Shown: positions 7,955 through 15,524 of the stretch, one piece after another | How the letters are laid out: each line of letters starts with the position of its first letter | How positions within the stretch are numbered: the stretch's first letter is position 1 | NCBI GenBank assembly: GCA_002327945.1 | Contig: DCVY01000056.1 | Location: 346-19,136, forward strand | Length of the DNA stretch: 18,791 nucleotides | Direction: 5' to 3' | Origin: Acidovorax delafieldii | GTDB lineage: Bacteria; Pseudomonadota; Gammaproteobacteria; Burkholderiales; Burkholderiaceae_C | Notes under the pieces: model-generated | What the model was told of the DNA's origin: nothing | Database searches by the model: none | The model's input: only the letters and a program-made list of their open reading frames with translations | Position numbers and translations under genes: made by a program

Positions 7955-9349
7955 TTACTGCGCGCCTTTGCCCGTCAGGACCACGCCCACCGTTTCGAAC
8001 AGGATCACCAGGTCAAGAAACCAGGAATGGTTTTTGACGTAGTAAAGGTCGTATTGCAATTTGTGCTGTGTATCTTTGATGGACGCGCCATACTGGTAAC
8101 GCACCTGGGCCCATCCGGTCAAGCCGGGTTTGATGCAGTGCCGCAAGGCATAGTAGGGAATCTCGCGCGTAAGGCGGTCCACGAAATAGGGCCGCTCCGG
8201 CCGAGGACCCACCAGGCTCATGTCTCCCTTGAGCACACAAAACAATTGGGGGAGTTCGTCGATGCGCAATTTGCGAATGATTTTTCCAACGCGCGTGACC
8301 CGCGCATCGTCGGCACTGGCCCAGCGGGGCGTACCATCTTTTTCGGCGTCGGTTCGCATGCTGCGGAACTTGATCACATTGAAAATCCGGCCATTGCGCC
8401 CGACGCGCTCTTGACGGTAGAAAACGGGCCCGCCACTTTCAAGAAAAATCATGAGTGCAGTGACCAGCATCACAGGCGATGCGATCACCAACAAAACAAT
8501 GGATCCAATGATGTCAAACATCCATTTGACAACGGAACGCACCAACCCCTGCTTGAAACCATCTCCAAAAATCAACCACCCGGCTGAAACGGCATCCAGG
8601 TGAATCTGCCCCAGAAACTGCTCAAAATGGGTGGCAATATCAACAACCTGAATGCCATTGACCTTGCAATCAAGCAATTCACGCATTGGCATGCTCCCCT
8701 TTCGGCGTTCATTGAGGGCCACCACGATTTTATCGATACGGTGCTTTTTCACTGCATCGGTCAGCGTTTGCCCAGGGGCAATGACTTTCAGCGCGGAAAC
8801 AGCGGGTTCCTTTTCATTGGAGCCGGAAAAATAACCCACCAAATCGATGTGTGGATCATTTTCCTGCAACGATTGGCCCACGACACCTGCACGCGAGCCG
8901 GTGCCAAAAACCAGAACGCGCTGGCGTGTATAGGCAGCAGGAAATACTTCACCGCCAAACAATCGAATAATCAGCATGCCGCTGACAACAATCAGCAGCG
9001 CAATCAGCGCCTGCTCATTCTGGGATGGGGACTGCAGGGGCAACAGGAACAAGATGCCACCGGCAATGGCCATGGACAGCAGCAAAGACAACACCGCTCG
9101 CGCCCGCACCTGGCCAACCGTCAGTTGGGCGGGATACTCGTACAGGCCCAGTGCGAAATTCACCGTGAGAATTCCGATGGCCATCAAGCCCCCCCGGATG
9201 ACACCCGACAAAATGGCGGAGGCATTGAACATGCCCGCTCCCGCCTGCATTGTCAATGAAACAATCAGCGTGCCAACAATCAGAACCGCATAAACCATGA
9301 TTTGCAAAATGGTCCGCCGGTGAAAATAATGAATGGAAACCTTGATCAT
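7955..9349 (-). CDS. TIGR03013-type polyprenyl-phosphate sugar-1-phosphate transferase (XrtA/PEP-CTERM system)
   Basis: A WbaP/EpsB-like enzyme of 464 residues. It has about four N-terminal membrane segments (14-33, 47-68, 85-103, 114-131), a Rossmann-like middle domain (RVLVFGTGSRAG, 144-155) and a membrane helix near 280-303. The C-terminal bacterial sugar transferase domain carries KFRSM (327-331), DELPQLF (364-370), GDMSLVGPRPE (375-385) and KPGLTGWAQ (407-415). This family loads the first sugar phosphate onto undecaprenyl phosphate at the inner membrane, starting the exopolysaccharide repeat unit. I choose ATG 9349 over an in-frame TTG at 9397 because an AGGAG site lies just upstream and the protein begins MIKVSIHYF as a transferase N-terminus. 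The donor sugar cannot be predicted. An 8-bp hairpin lies just upstream of the ribosome site. Confidence 0.94.
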   Translation of the reverse strand: MIKVSIHYFHRRTILQIMVYAVLIVGTLIVSLTMQAGAGMFNASAILSGVIRGGLMAIGILTVNFALGLYEYPAQLTVGQVRARAVLSLLLSMAIAGGILFLLPLQSPSQNEQALIALLIVVSGMLIIRLFGGEVFPAAYTRQRVLVFGTGSRAGVVGQSLQENDPHIDLVGYFSGSNEKEPAVSALKVIAPGQTLTDAVKKHRIDKIVVALNERRKGSMPMRELLDCKVNGIQVVDIATHFEQFLGQIHLDAVSAGWLIFGDGFKQGLVRSVVKWMFDIIGSIVLLVIASPVMLVTALMIFLESGGPVFYRQERVGRNGRIFNVIKFRSMRTDAEKDGTPRWASADDARVTRVGKIIRKLRIDELPQLFCVLKGDMSLVGPRPERPYFVDRLTREIPYYALRHCIKPGLTGWAQVRYQYGASIKDTQHKLQYDLYYVKNHSWFLDLVILFETVGVVLTGKGAQ

Positions 9350-9363
9350 TGTTTTCTCCTGCC

Positions 9364-9382
9364 GCGCCCGATGCTCGGGCGC
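9364..9382 (-). promoter_or_regulatory. Perfect GC-rich hairpin directly upstream of the transferase ribosome site
   Basis: The arms 9364-9371 (GCGCCCGA) and 9375-9382 (TCGGGCGC) are perfectly complementary with a 3-nt loop. In the minus-strand transcript the stem ends a few bases before the AGGAG site of the transferase. It lacks a T-run in that direction, so it is not an intrinsic terminator for the operon. It could protect a processed 5' end or modulate translation. The remaining 9383-9509 spacer shows no clear promoter. Confidence 0.5.
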
Positions 9383-9509
9383 AAAAGTACGGATCAAAAA
9401 TCACCCACATTGGGCAATTTATGAAACAAAATGTTCACGCCATCACCCACCCCTGACATGGCGAAAATTTGCTTGACAGCGCACCCCTCAAGAGGCAAGC
9501 CCCCGCAGA

Positions 9510-11495
9510 TCAATGCCAATCTGCATTCGCCCCCCGACAATCCTCACGGACCAACGGCGATACGACAAGCAACAGCCAAAGCATAGTGGATACACGTGGA
9601 ATTTCAATCACACTTATTACCACGCCGATCAAAAGGGCGGACGATATAGCGATTCCCACGACCAGGGCCAGGGGTTTTTGGTGTGCAACGCCCTGGGCGG
9701 TCATCACCAGCGCGCATATGGCCAAGGCGGCAAGCGCCGCCAGGCCCAGCAGTCCGCGTTCGATCAACAACTCCAGATACAGGTTGTCCATGTGCCAGGG
9801 CAGGAAGTTCGCGTGGGCGATGCTGCTCCAGTAGCGCGGCCCTTGCGCAAAAGCCGGATTTTTGAGCACCTGCCGGCCCTGTGGATCGATCAGTTCCACC
9901 GCATCCAGGCGCACAGGCGTCTTCGCGTGCAGCACCGTGATCGACAGCACACCCTCTCTCCAGGCAGAGCGGGTACCGGTGGACGCCAAAGCGGGGCCGT
10001 GCAATCGCAGCTCTGTCCAGCCGCCAGCGGCAGCGCTGGACGCCGGCACAAGGGGCGTTTGCGCCTGGCACGCGAAGGCATACAACAAATGCTGCTCACA
10101 CAACTGAACCGACAGCCGCGCAGGCGATTGCACCTGCCCACGCAGGCGAACCCGGTACGCTCCCCCAGGCGCCAAAGCCACACGTTGTGTGAGCGCCAGT
10201 TCGCCCTTGACACCCGGTTGCGCGCCCCCCGAAAGCCACACCTGGGTGCGGCCCTCGGCGCTGCGCACCCAGCGCACCTGGCCCGGCAGTCCGCCCTCAG
10301 GGGTTTGCGTGCTGTAGTGCGCGGGCAGCCTTCCCACGCCCAGCCCAAGGGCCCACTCGCTTGGCGTCTTCAGCAAGTCAACACCGCGCTGCCAATGGGC
10401 GTAACGGTGGTAGAGGTCGGCATTCGATCGGCCCAGGCGATCGGGCATAAAGCTGCCGCCCATCAAAACGCCCAGCGTCTCAGCCACCAACGCAAGCACC
10501 AGTACCGCCATCGCCCGCCGGTGCCATGCAGAACCATCGGGCGCAACGAGGCGGTATTTGTGTGCCACCGCAGCCAGCGCAATCAAGGCGAGCGCCACGG
10601 TCAGATAGACGCCGCGCGAATACGTCATGAGCACCGCATAGATGGCCAGCAACACCAGCGCCCCCGCCGCACACCAACGCCAGCCGTGCGGAGCAGTCCA
10701 TGCCGCCCACCATGCAAATGGCACCGCCAACGCCAGGTAAACGTCGATGGCGCCGCCACCGACATGCATCTCCCAGAACCAGGCGGTGATGCGAGCGTGG
10801 TCACTGAAATCCAGAGCGCCCACATACATGATGCGCTCCCACGACACCGCAGCGCAGACCCCCAAAAGCCCAAAGACCATGCCGCGCGCCAGCCGCAGGG
10901 GCGCGCCTTGACCATACCGGTACAGCACAGGCATCAGCAGCAGCCCCCACACCATGCTCTTGGCCACTCGCAGCGTATTGCCCGGCAAATCGTAGTCCCC
11001 ATAGACGCCTTGGGCCCACAGGTCGGCCAGCAACGCGGCCCATGGCGCGGCACCCCGCGCATCGTCCAACCCGCGCCACACGCCCATCAGCAGCAGCACC
11101 GGCATGACCATATACACCCACACCATGCTGCGCGGCGTCCGGCTGAACACCGCCGCCGGCCTGCCCCCTGCATCCAGGCTCCAGCGCAGGCAGGCGCCGC
11201 CCATGGCAGCCAGTATCAGAAGGTCGGATTCGTCCACCAGCCACCAGCCCGTCCAGGGTGTGAAACTGGCCACGGGCAGCAAGGCCGGAAGCATGAACCA
11301 CAGATCGGCAGGCCGCCCTGTGGCCCAGGCCACCACGCTCACCAGCACCAGCACGGCGAGCGCCGGGGCCACCGGGTGCTGCAGGGCGCCAGCCAAGGCG
11401 GCTGCCGTGAACAACAAGCCGCACAAGCCCGGCACGCCCGCCCGGACTGCGGCGCACGAGCGACTGCCTGCGTTTACACCAGCACTTCGGGACAC
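9510..11495 (-). CDS. O-antigen ligase/polymerase-like membrane protein with beta-rich periplasmic insert
   Basis: From GTG 11495 this is a 661-residue polytopic membrane protein. It has about ten hydrophobic segments, the family signature around LMTYSRGVYL (about 290-299), and WHMDNLYLELLIERGLLGL (about 567-585), which resembles the conserved large-loop end of Wzy/WaaL-family proteins. It probably polymerises exopolysaccharide repeat units or transfers a glycan to an acceptor in the periplasm. Unlike ordinary members of about 400-450 residues, it carries a soluble, beta-strand-rich stretch of about 150 residues (about 404-556) inside that loop. The stretch ends NPAFAQGPRYW, a pattern seen in galactose-binding-like sandwich domains. 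The start is uncertain: GTG 11495 overlaps the decarboxylase end by 22 nt, and later starts (for example GTG 11435) are possible; upstream in-frame sequence is antisense-like and unlikely to be translated. Confidence 0.82.
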   Translation of the reverse strand: MSRSAGVNAGSRSCAAVRAGVPGLCGLLFTAAALAGALQHPVAPALAVLVLVSVVAWATGRPADLWFMLPALLPVASFTPWTGWWLVDESDLLILAAMGGACLRWSLDAGGRPAAVFSRTPRSMVWVYMVMPVLLLMGVWRGLDDARGAAPWAALLADLWAQGVYGDYDLPGNTLRVAKSMVWGLLLMPVLYRYGQGAPLRLARGMVFGLLGVCAAVSWERIMYVGALDFSDHARITAWFWEMHVGGGAIDVYLALAVPFAWWAAWTAPHGWRWCAAGALVLLAIYAVLMTYSRGVYLTVALALIALAAVAHKYRLVAPDGSAWHRRAMAVLVLALVAETLGVLMGGSFMPDRLGRSNADLYHRYAHWQRGVDLLKTPSEWALGLGVGRLPAHYSTQTPEGGLPGQVRWVRSAEGRTQVWLSGGAQPGVKGELALTQRVALAPGGAYRVRLRGQVQSPARLSVQLCEQHLLYAFACQAQTPLVPASSAAAGGWTELRLHGPALASTGTRSAWREGVLSITVLHAKTPVRLDAVELIDPQGRQVLKNPAFAQGPRYWSSIAHANFLPWHMDNLYLELLIERGLLGLAALAALAICALVMTAQGVAHQKPLALVVGIAISSALLIGVVISVIEIPRVSTMLWLLLVVSPLVREDCRGANADWH

Positions 11496-12679
11496 GGCGG
11501 GTGCCCCAGAAAGGCCTGCGGACTGGCCGTGGCGCCATAGGCCCCGGACTGGAACACCACCACCAGGTCGCCGGGCTGCGCCACGGCCAGCTCCATCCGG
11601 TCGGCCAGCACATCCAGCGGGGTGCACAGCGGCCCCACGACACAGGCGGCTTCGCGCTCGGGCGACTGCAACCGGTTGCCAATCACCACCGGGTAGTTGC
11701 GCCGGATCACCTGGCCAAAATTGCCCGAGGCGGCCAGATGCTGGTGCATGCCGCCGTCAGTCACCAGAAACACCTGCCCACGCGACACCTTGCGGTCGAT
11801 CACCCGCGCCACATAAATGCCCGCCTCGCCCACCAGATAGCGCCCCAGTTCCAGCACCAGTCGCGCCGCAGGTTGCGCACGCGCCAGATCCGTCTGCACC
11901 TGCGCCAGGGCATCGGCCACGGGGGCCAGGTCCAGCGCCCGTTCACCCGGAAAATACGGTATGCCCCAGCCGCCCCCCAGGTTGACATGGCGCACGGGTG
12001 CGGGGGCATCGTGCGCCAGACGCAGCACCAGATCGAGTGATCGGCGCAGGCTCTGTGCAATGACTTCGCACCGCAGATTCTGCGAGCCGGGGTACACATG
12101 AAAGCCTTCAAACGCCAGGCCATCGTGGGCCAGGCCGCGCAGCAGGGCCGGCACCTGCTCGGCGTCGATCCCGAAGGGCTTGGGCCCGCCGCCCATGTGC
12201 ATGCCGGCGCCGCGCAACTCGAAATCCGGGTTGATGCGCAATGCCACGCGCGCCGGCCGCCCCAGTGCCTGTGCGGCATCGGCCAGCACCCGCAACTCGC
12301 GCGCCGACTCCACATGCAGCAACACACCCGCGGCCACCGCCTGGCGCAGCTCGGCAGCGCGCTTGCCCGGCCCGGCAAAACCAATAGCCTGGGCATCAGC
12401 GCCGGCGTCCAGCGCCAGCTTGAGTTCGCCCGCCGAGGCCACGTCCATGCCATCGACCAGCGGGCGCACCCAGCCCACCAGCGCCGGCATGGGATTGGCC
12501 TTGACGGCGTAGTGCAGTCGCACGCCTGGCGGCAGCACCTGGCGCACCGCATGGATGCGCGCGGCAATCAGGGCGCGGTCGTAAGCGTAAAACGGCGTTT
12601 GGCCGACCCGCTCGGCCAGCAAGGACAGCGGAAGACCGCCGACCTGCAGTTCATTGCGGGAGGTGTCGAATCGATCCAT
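11474..12679 (-). CDS. PLP-dependent decarboxylase, exosortase A system-associated (TIGR03099 type)
   Basis: A 401-residue fold type III (diaminopimelate/ornithine decarboxylase-like) enzyme. PLP-binding Lys60 lies in HYAVKANP. Later motifs are DVASAGEL (79-86), the glycine-rich phosphate loop VNLGGGWGIPY (232-242), VLELGRYLV (275-283), and the opposite-subunit active-site Cys352 in VGPLCTPLDVL. The N-terminus VGGLPLSLLAERVGQTPFYAYDR is typical of the exosortase A subgroup, which always travels with the acyl-CoA ligase. Its substrate is not established; an amino acid linked to ACP or CoA chemistry is plausible. I use ATG 12679, giving MDRFDTSRNELQ; an in-frame upstream start at 12715 lies inside the ligase. 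It overlaps the ligase stop by 29 nt, which suggests translational coupling. Confidence 0.94.
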   Translation of the reverse strand: MDRFDTSRNELQVGGLPLSLLAERVGQTPFYAYDRALIAARIHAVRQVLPPGVRLHYAVKANPMPALVGWVRPLVDGMDVASAGELKLALDAGADAQAIGFAGPGKRAAELRQAVAAGVLLHVESARELRVLADAAQALGRPARVALRINPDFELRGAGMHMGGGPKPFGIDAEQVPALLRGLAHDGLAFEGFHVYPGSQNLRCEVIAQSLRRSLDLVLRLAHDAPAPVRHVNLGGGWGIPYFPGERALDLAPVADALAQVQTDLARAQPAARLVLELGRYLVGEAGIYVARVIDRKVSRGQVFLVTDGGMHQHLAASGNFGQVIRRNYPVVIGNRLQSPEREAACVVGPLCTPLDVLADRMELAVAQPGDLVVVFQSGAYGATASPQAFLGHPPCPEVLV

Positions 12680-14303
12680 ATTCCAGTATCCAGCGTTGGC
12701 GGTCCAGCTTGCCATTGGGGCTGCGCGGCAGCGGCTGGCTCACCCAGTTCAACACCCTGGGCAGCATGAACGCCGGCAGGTGCTCGCGGCAGTGCGCCAG
12801 AAGGGCCGCATTGTCCTGATCGGCCATGCCGCTGGCCGTGGGCGAAGCCAGCAGCACCGCGCAGATGGCGCTGCCCAGCGCATCATGGGGCACTGCATGC
12901 ACCAGCGCTTCGGCGACCAGGCCGCTGGCGTACAGCACCTCTTCCACCTCGGTGGGGCTGACGCGGTAGCCTGAAGTCTTGATCATTTCGTCGCGCCGGC
13001 CCACAAAATACAGAAACCCGTCGGCGTCGCGGCGCACGGTGTCGCCCGAATACACCGCCAGCTCGGGCGCCCGCCCGTCGCCACCCGCCGGCAGCAAGGC
13101 CTGCGGCCAGGGCTTGAAGCGGCGCGCGGTTTCTTCGGGCCGCCGCCAATACCCCAAGGCCACCAGCGGGCCGCGATGCACCAGCTCGCCGGGCTCGTCG
13201 ACCGCGCATTCACTGCCGTCTTCGCGCAGCACGCGCACCTCGGCGTTCGGTATCGCCCGCCCGATCGAATCGGGCCGCCGGTCCACTTCCTCGGGCGGCA
13301 GATAGGTGGAACGAAACGCCTCGGTCAACCCGTACATGAGATAGGGCGATGCTGCCGGCGCCAGATCACGCAGGCGCTGCAGCGTGGCCCGGGGCATGCG
13401 CCCGCCGGTGTTGGCCCAATAGCGCAGATGTTGCGTGGCACCGGCAGGCCAGTCCAGCGCCGCCAGCTGCATGTACAGCGGGGGCACGGCGGTCAGGCCG
13501 GTGACCCGCTCGCGCACCATGGCCTGCAGCACATCGCGCGGCAGCAGGTAGTTGAGCAGCACCACGCGCGCGCCCACCAGAAAGGCCGTGGTGAGCTGGC
13601 TGAATCCGGCATCGAACGACAGCGGCAGCACGGCCAGCAAGGTGTCGTCGGCGCTGTTGTGCAGGTAGCTCGCCACGCTGGTGGCCCCGGCCACCAGATT
13701 GCGGTGCGACAGCACCACCCCCTTGGGCTGGCCCGTGCTGCCTGATGTGTAAAAAATCACCGCCACATCGATGTCCAGCAAGGCGGGCAGTTCAACCGGC
13801 GCAGTCGCCAACACATCAGGCCAGGCGTGCAAGGCCAGACGGGCAGGCCAGGCGTCAGGAACGGCCTGCGCGAACCCGTCGCACAACACCACATGCCGCA
13901 ATCCGGGGCAGTGGGCCAGCACCGGGGCCAAACCCGCCAGCCGCGCAGCGGATGTCACCAGCACCTGCGCTTGTGCATCTTGCAGAATATGCGCCACCTG
14001 CGCCGCCTTCAGCAAGGGATTCACGGGCACCAGCACGCCACCCGCAGCAGGCGCTGCAAAGCTGGCCACCACGGTTTCCACCCGCTTTTCCAGGTACACC
14101 GCCACGCGCGCGCCGCGCTCCAGCCCCAGGGCCTGCAGGCCCGCTGCACAGCGCTCCACCTGCGACTGCAGGTCGGCATACGACCAATGCCGCCCCTCCA
14201 CCGTCAAGGCCTGGTGAGCAGGCCAGCAGACGGCTGCCCGGGCTGGCAACTCGTGCAGCAAAACGGGGGGCACTTCCCTGTTGAAATCCGGCGCTTGGGG
14301 CAT
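12651..14303 (-). CDS. AMP-forming acyl-CoA ligase, exosortase A system-associated (TIGR03098 type)
   Basis: A 550-residue ANL-superfamily adenylating enzyme. P-loop-like A3 motif YTSGSTGQPKG (185-195), A5 motif YGLTE (324-328), A7 YSGD (418-421), A8 GRRDEMIKTSGYRVSP (435-450) and catalytic A10 lysine Lys532 in PNGKLDR are all present, so the enzyme should be active. It would adenylate a carboxylic acid and pass it to CoA or to the divergently encoded acyl carrier protein. ATG 14303 gives MPQAPDFNRE. A GTG ten codons later (VPPVLLHELP) has a better upstream purine stretch and is an alternative. It is the first gene of the minus-strand operon, so its promoter should lie in 14304-14408. Confidence 0.93.
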   Translation of the reverse strand: MPQAPDFNREVPPVLLHELPARAAVCWPAHQALTVEGRHWSYADLQSQVERCAAGLQALGLERGARVAVYLEKRVETVVASFAAPAAGGVLVPVNPLLKAAQVAHILQDAQAQVLVTSAARLAGLAPVLAHCPGLRHVVLCDGFAQAVPDAWPARLALHAWPDVLATAPVELPALLDIDVAVIFYTSGSTGQPKGVVLSHRNLVAGATSVASYLHNSADDTLLAVLPLSFDAGFSQLTTAFLVGARVVLLNYLLPRDVLQAMVRERVTGLTAVPPLYMQLAALDWPAGATQHLRYWANTGGRMPRATLQRLRDLAPAASPYLMYGLTEAFRSTYLPPEEVDRRPDSIGRAIPNAEVRVLREDGSECAVDEPGELVHRGPLVALGYWRRPEETARRFKPWPQALLPAGGDGRAPELAVYSGDTVRRDADGFLYFVGRRDEMIKTSGYRVSPTEVEEVLYASGLVAEALVHAVPHDALGSAICAVLLASPTASGMADQDNAALLAHCREHLPAFMLPRVLNWVSQPLPRSPNGKLDRQRWILEYGSIRHLPQ

Positions 14304-14408
14304 GGGGCGGATGGTAAGCCATTGCCACGCATCCCGGTGGTCTGTCACACACCATCTGCGGCAGTCCATAGAATCCACCCACAACTCCGCCACCAGACAG
14401 TACCCGCC
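14304..14408. promoter_or_regulatory. Divergent intergenic region between ligase and acyl carrier protein genes
   Basis: This 105-bp gap separates two divergent genes and must hold the promoter of the long minus-strand operon and that of the ACP gene, unless both are read from elsewhere. A TAGAAT at 14369-14374 could be a plus-strand -10, but no matching -35 is visible. No sigma-54 element and no copy of the activator box was seen here. Confidence 0.4.
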
Positions 14409-14669
14409 ATGAACCTGACCGAACAAGTCCTGCACGTGCTCGACGGCGCGCTTCACCTACAGGGACGCGCCGCCAGTTTCACGCGTGAAACCCCCCTGCT
14501 CGGCGCCCTGCCCGAGCTCGATTCCATGGCGGTGCTGGCCCTCCTCACCGGGCTGGAGAACCACTTTGGCGTCACCTTCAGCGACGATGAAATCCATGGT
14601 TCGGTCTTCGCCACCGTGGGCAGCCTGAGCGATCTGGTGGAGCAGGCACTGGCCCGGCAAGACACATAA
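14409..14669 (+). CDS. Acyl carrier protein, exosortase A system-associated
   Basis: An 86-residue acidic helical protein with the phosphopantetheine attachment serine Ser39 in the motif LPELDSMAVLALL (34-46). NHFGVTFSDDEI (51-62) and TVGSLSDLVEQAL (69-81) match ACP helices III and IV. It would carry an acyl or aminoacyl group activated by the divergently transcribed ligase, possibly modified by the decarboxylase. The start MNLTEQVL is the only sensible ATG. It ends with TAA at 14667-14669, and its last 24 coding bases reappear at 17068-17091 in front of hydrolase 2. Confidence 0.93.
   Translation: MNLTEQVLHVLDGALHLQGRAASFTRETPLLGALPELDSMAVLALLTGLENHFGVTFSDDEIHGSVFATVGSLSDLVEQALARQDT
14644..14667 (+). 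repeat. 24-bp direct repeat, copy 1 (3' end of ACP gene)
   Basis: The segment starting AGGCACTGGCCCGGCAA and ending ACACAT matches 17068-17091 at 23 of 24 positions (G versus A at position 18). The copies flank a block of about 2.4 kb that contains the PEP-CTERM gene. Confidence 0.9.
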
Positions 14670-14674
14670 GTCGC

Positions 14675-14699
14675 CCGTTCGCACACACTACGCGAACGG
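14675..14699 (+). other. Hairpin just after the ACP stop codon
   Basis: CCGTTCGC (14675-14682) pairs perfectly with GCGAACGG (14692-14699) around a 9-nt loop. No T-run follows, so it is not a classical intrinsic terminator. It may mark the 3' end of the ACP transcript by stabilising it or by helping Rho-type termination. Confidence 0.45.
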
Positions 14700-14828
14700 T
14701 CAGGTGCTGCGCGCACCGGGGAAGCGCCTGGTCATGTTGGGGCAACATCGATGCCATTGCTCGCGTTTGTTCAAGTCGAACACACCGGCACATCGCCTGC
14801 AGTGCAACGGGCGGTTAAACCCAGGAGA

Positions 14829-14998
14829 CTGTCGGACTTGGAAATCGTCGGCTGCAAATCGGCCGCAGTGGTCCATTTTTTTCCGTCTTTTTGCCCCATA
14901 GCCGGGCGATGGAGCAAAAAGACGGCAAAAACTGCCCTCGCCGAGGCCGATTGTGGTGAAACCTTCGGTTTTCGCTATCGACGCTCCAAGTCCGACAG
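14829..14998. mobile_element. MITE-like element with 14-bp terminal inverted repeats
   Basis: The ends are perfect 14-bp inverted repeats: CTGTCGGACTTGGA at 14829-14842 and its reverse complement at 14985-14998. A second inverted repeat sits at the centre: CCGTCTTTTTGCCCC (14883-14897) against GGAGCAAAAAGACGG (14911-14925), 14 of 15 paired. AATCGGCC also occurs in both half-arms. The whole 170 bp therefore forms a two-armed, diverged palindrome with no coding frame, the structure of a miniature inverted-repeat transposable element. I see no target-site duplication next to the ends and do not recognise the parent transposon family. A large structured regulatory element is the alternative. Confidence 0.55.
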
Positions 14999-15357
14999 CC
15001 TCGCTGAAACGGCTGACCGCTTTGCATCCCTTGCAAGCCGCATGAAATCAACGGTAGATGGCTTCGATGGCGTTCGCCTCATGGGCGTGAGCGCTATGCA
15101 CCCGCCAGCACCGCGCTCGGTGCGCCATGCAGGGTTGCTCCTTCTTGCGGGCAATACGGGCAGCAGCAGGGCACCAGCCTGTCGGAGACAGGACTTCTTC
15201 GCGTTGTCCAACAGCACGCAGGTGCTGTTGGAGCCGCAGCGCTCAGCCTTGCCTGGCACCCCGATTGCTGCACCGGCAGGCGCATCCAACCGTTTCCAGG
15301 CTGAAAAACGGCCACCGCCATCGTCAAGATCCGCATGACGAAATGCACTGCTCATGG

Positions 15358-15381
15358 TGTCGAAATATATTACACGTCGCT
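15358..15381 (+). promoter_or_regulatory. Putative PrsR activator box (PEP-CTERM box), right copy
   Basis: The 24-mer begins TGTCGAAATATATTACAC and ends CGCT. It matches the left copy (533-556, minus strand) at 17 of 24 positions without gaps and lies 57 bases from the -24 GG, exactly as there. It is a natural upstream activating site for the sigma-54 regulator PrsR encoded in this window. Confidence 0.7.
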
Positions 15382-15405
15382 ATAGAAGAAGGGGCACAAC
15401 CCCCA

Positions 15406-15418
15406 TAAGCCATTGATT
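15406..15418 (-). promoter_or_regulatory. IHF-type site between activator box and sigma-54 promoter
   Basis: TAAGCCATTGATT on the plus strand is a full match to YAANNNNTTGATW, the reverse of the IHF consensus WATCAANNNNTTR. It lies between activator box and -24/-12 element, where IHF commonly bends DNA at sigma-54 promoters. It is followed by an AT-rich tract (15415-15437). Confidence 0.6.
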
Positions 15419-15435
15419 TTTAAAGAATAAAACTT

Positions 15436-15452
15436 TTGGCACATCCCTTGCT
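15436..15452 (+). promoter_or_regulatory. Sigma-54 (-24/-12) promoter of the VWA PEP-CTERM gene
   Basis: TTGGCACATCCCTTGCT has GG at 15438-15439 and GC at 15450-15451, exactly 10 bases apart, and matches the TGGCAC-N5-TTGCT consensus perfectly. Transcription should start near 15463, giving a leader of about 60 nt. Confidence 0.9.
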
Positions 15453-15524
15453 TTGAAAGCAACCGACCACCCCAACTGGTCAACCCCCCCCAAAAACCAC
15501 CCACACCCCAAGGAGTTACCCAAA

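Larger units (their letters stand above)
14670..15357. other. Gene-free stretch of about 690 bp between ACP and the PEP-CTERM promoter
   Basis: Open frames here (for example minus-strand frames at 14975-15355 and 15094-15348) lack recognisable motifs and ribosome sites. The stretch holds several small hairpins (14675-14699; ATGTTG/CAACAT at 14734-14748) and the 170-bp inverted-repeat element at 14829-14998. From 15000 to 15340 I see nothing I can name. It may be decayed coding or mobile DNA left after an insertion. Confidence 0.5.

Noticed and set aside
9513..11540. A 675-codon open frame on the plus strand
   Set aside because: Antisense to the polymerase-like gene; the translation is low-complexity Gln/His/Arg-rich with no membrane or domain pattern.
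14369..14374. TAGAAT as a sigma-70 -10 element for the ACP gene
   Set aside because: No -35 hexamer at 16-18 bases upstream; left only as a note in the intergenic entry.
14975..15355. Minus-strand frames of 126 and 84 codons
   Set aside because: They overlap the inverted-repeat element or lack ribosome sites and motifs; I could not recognise a transposase fragment.
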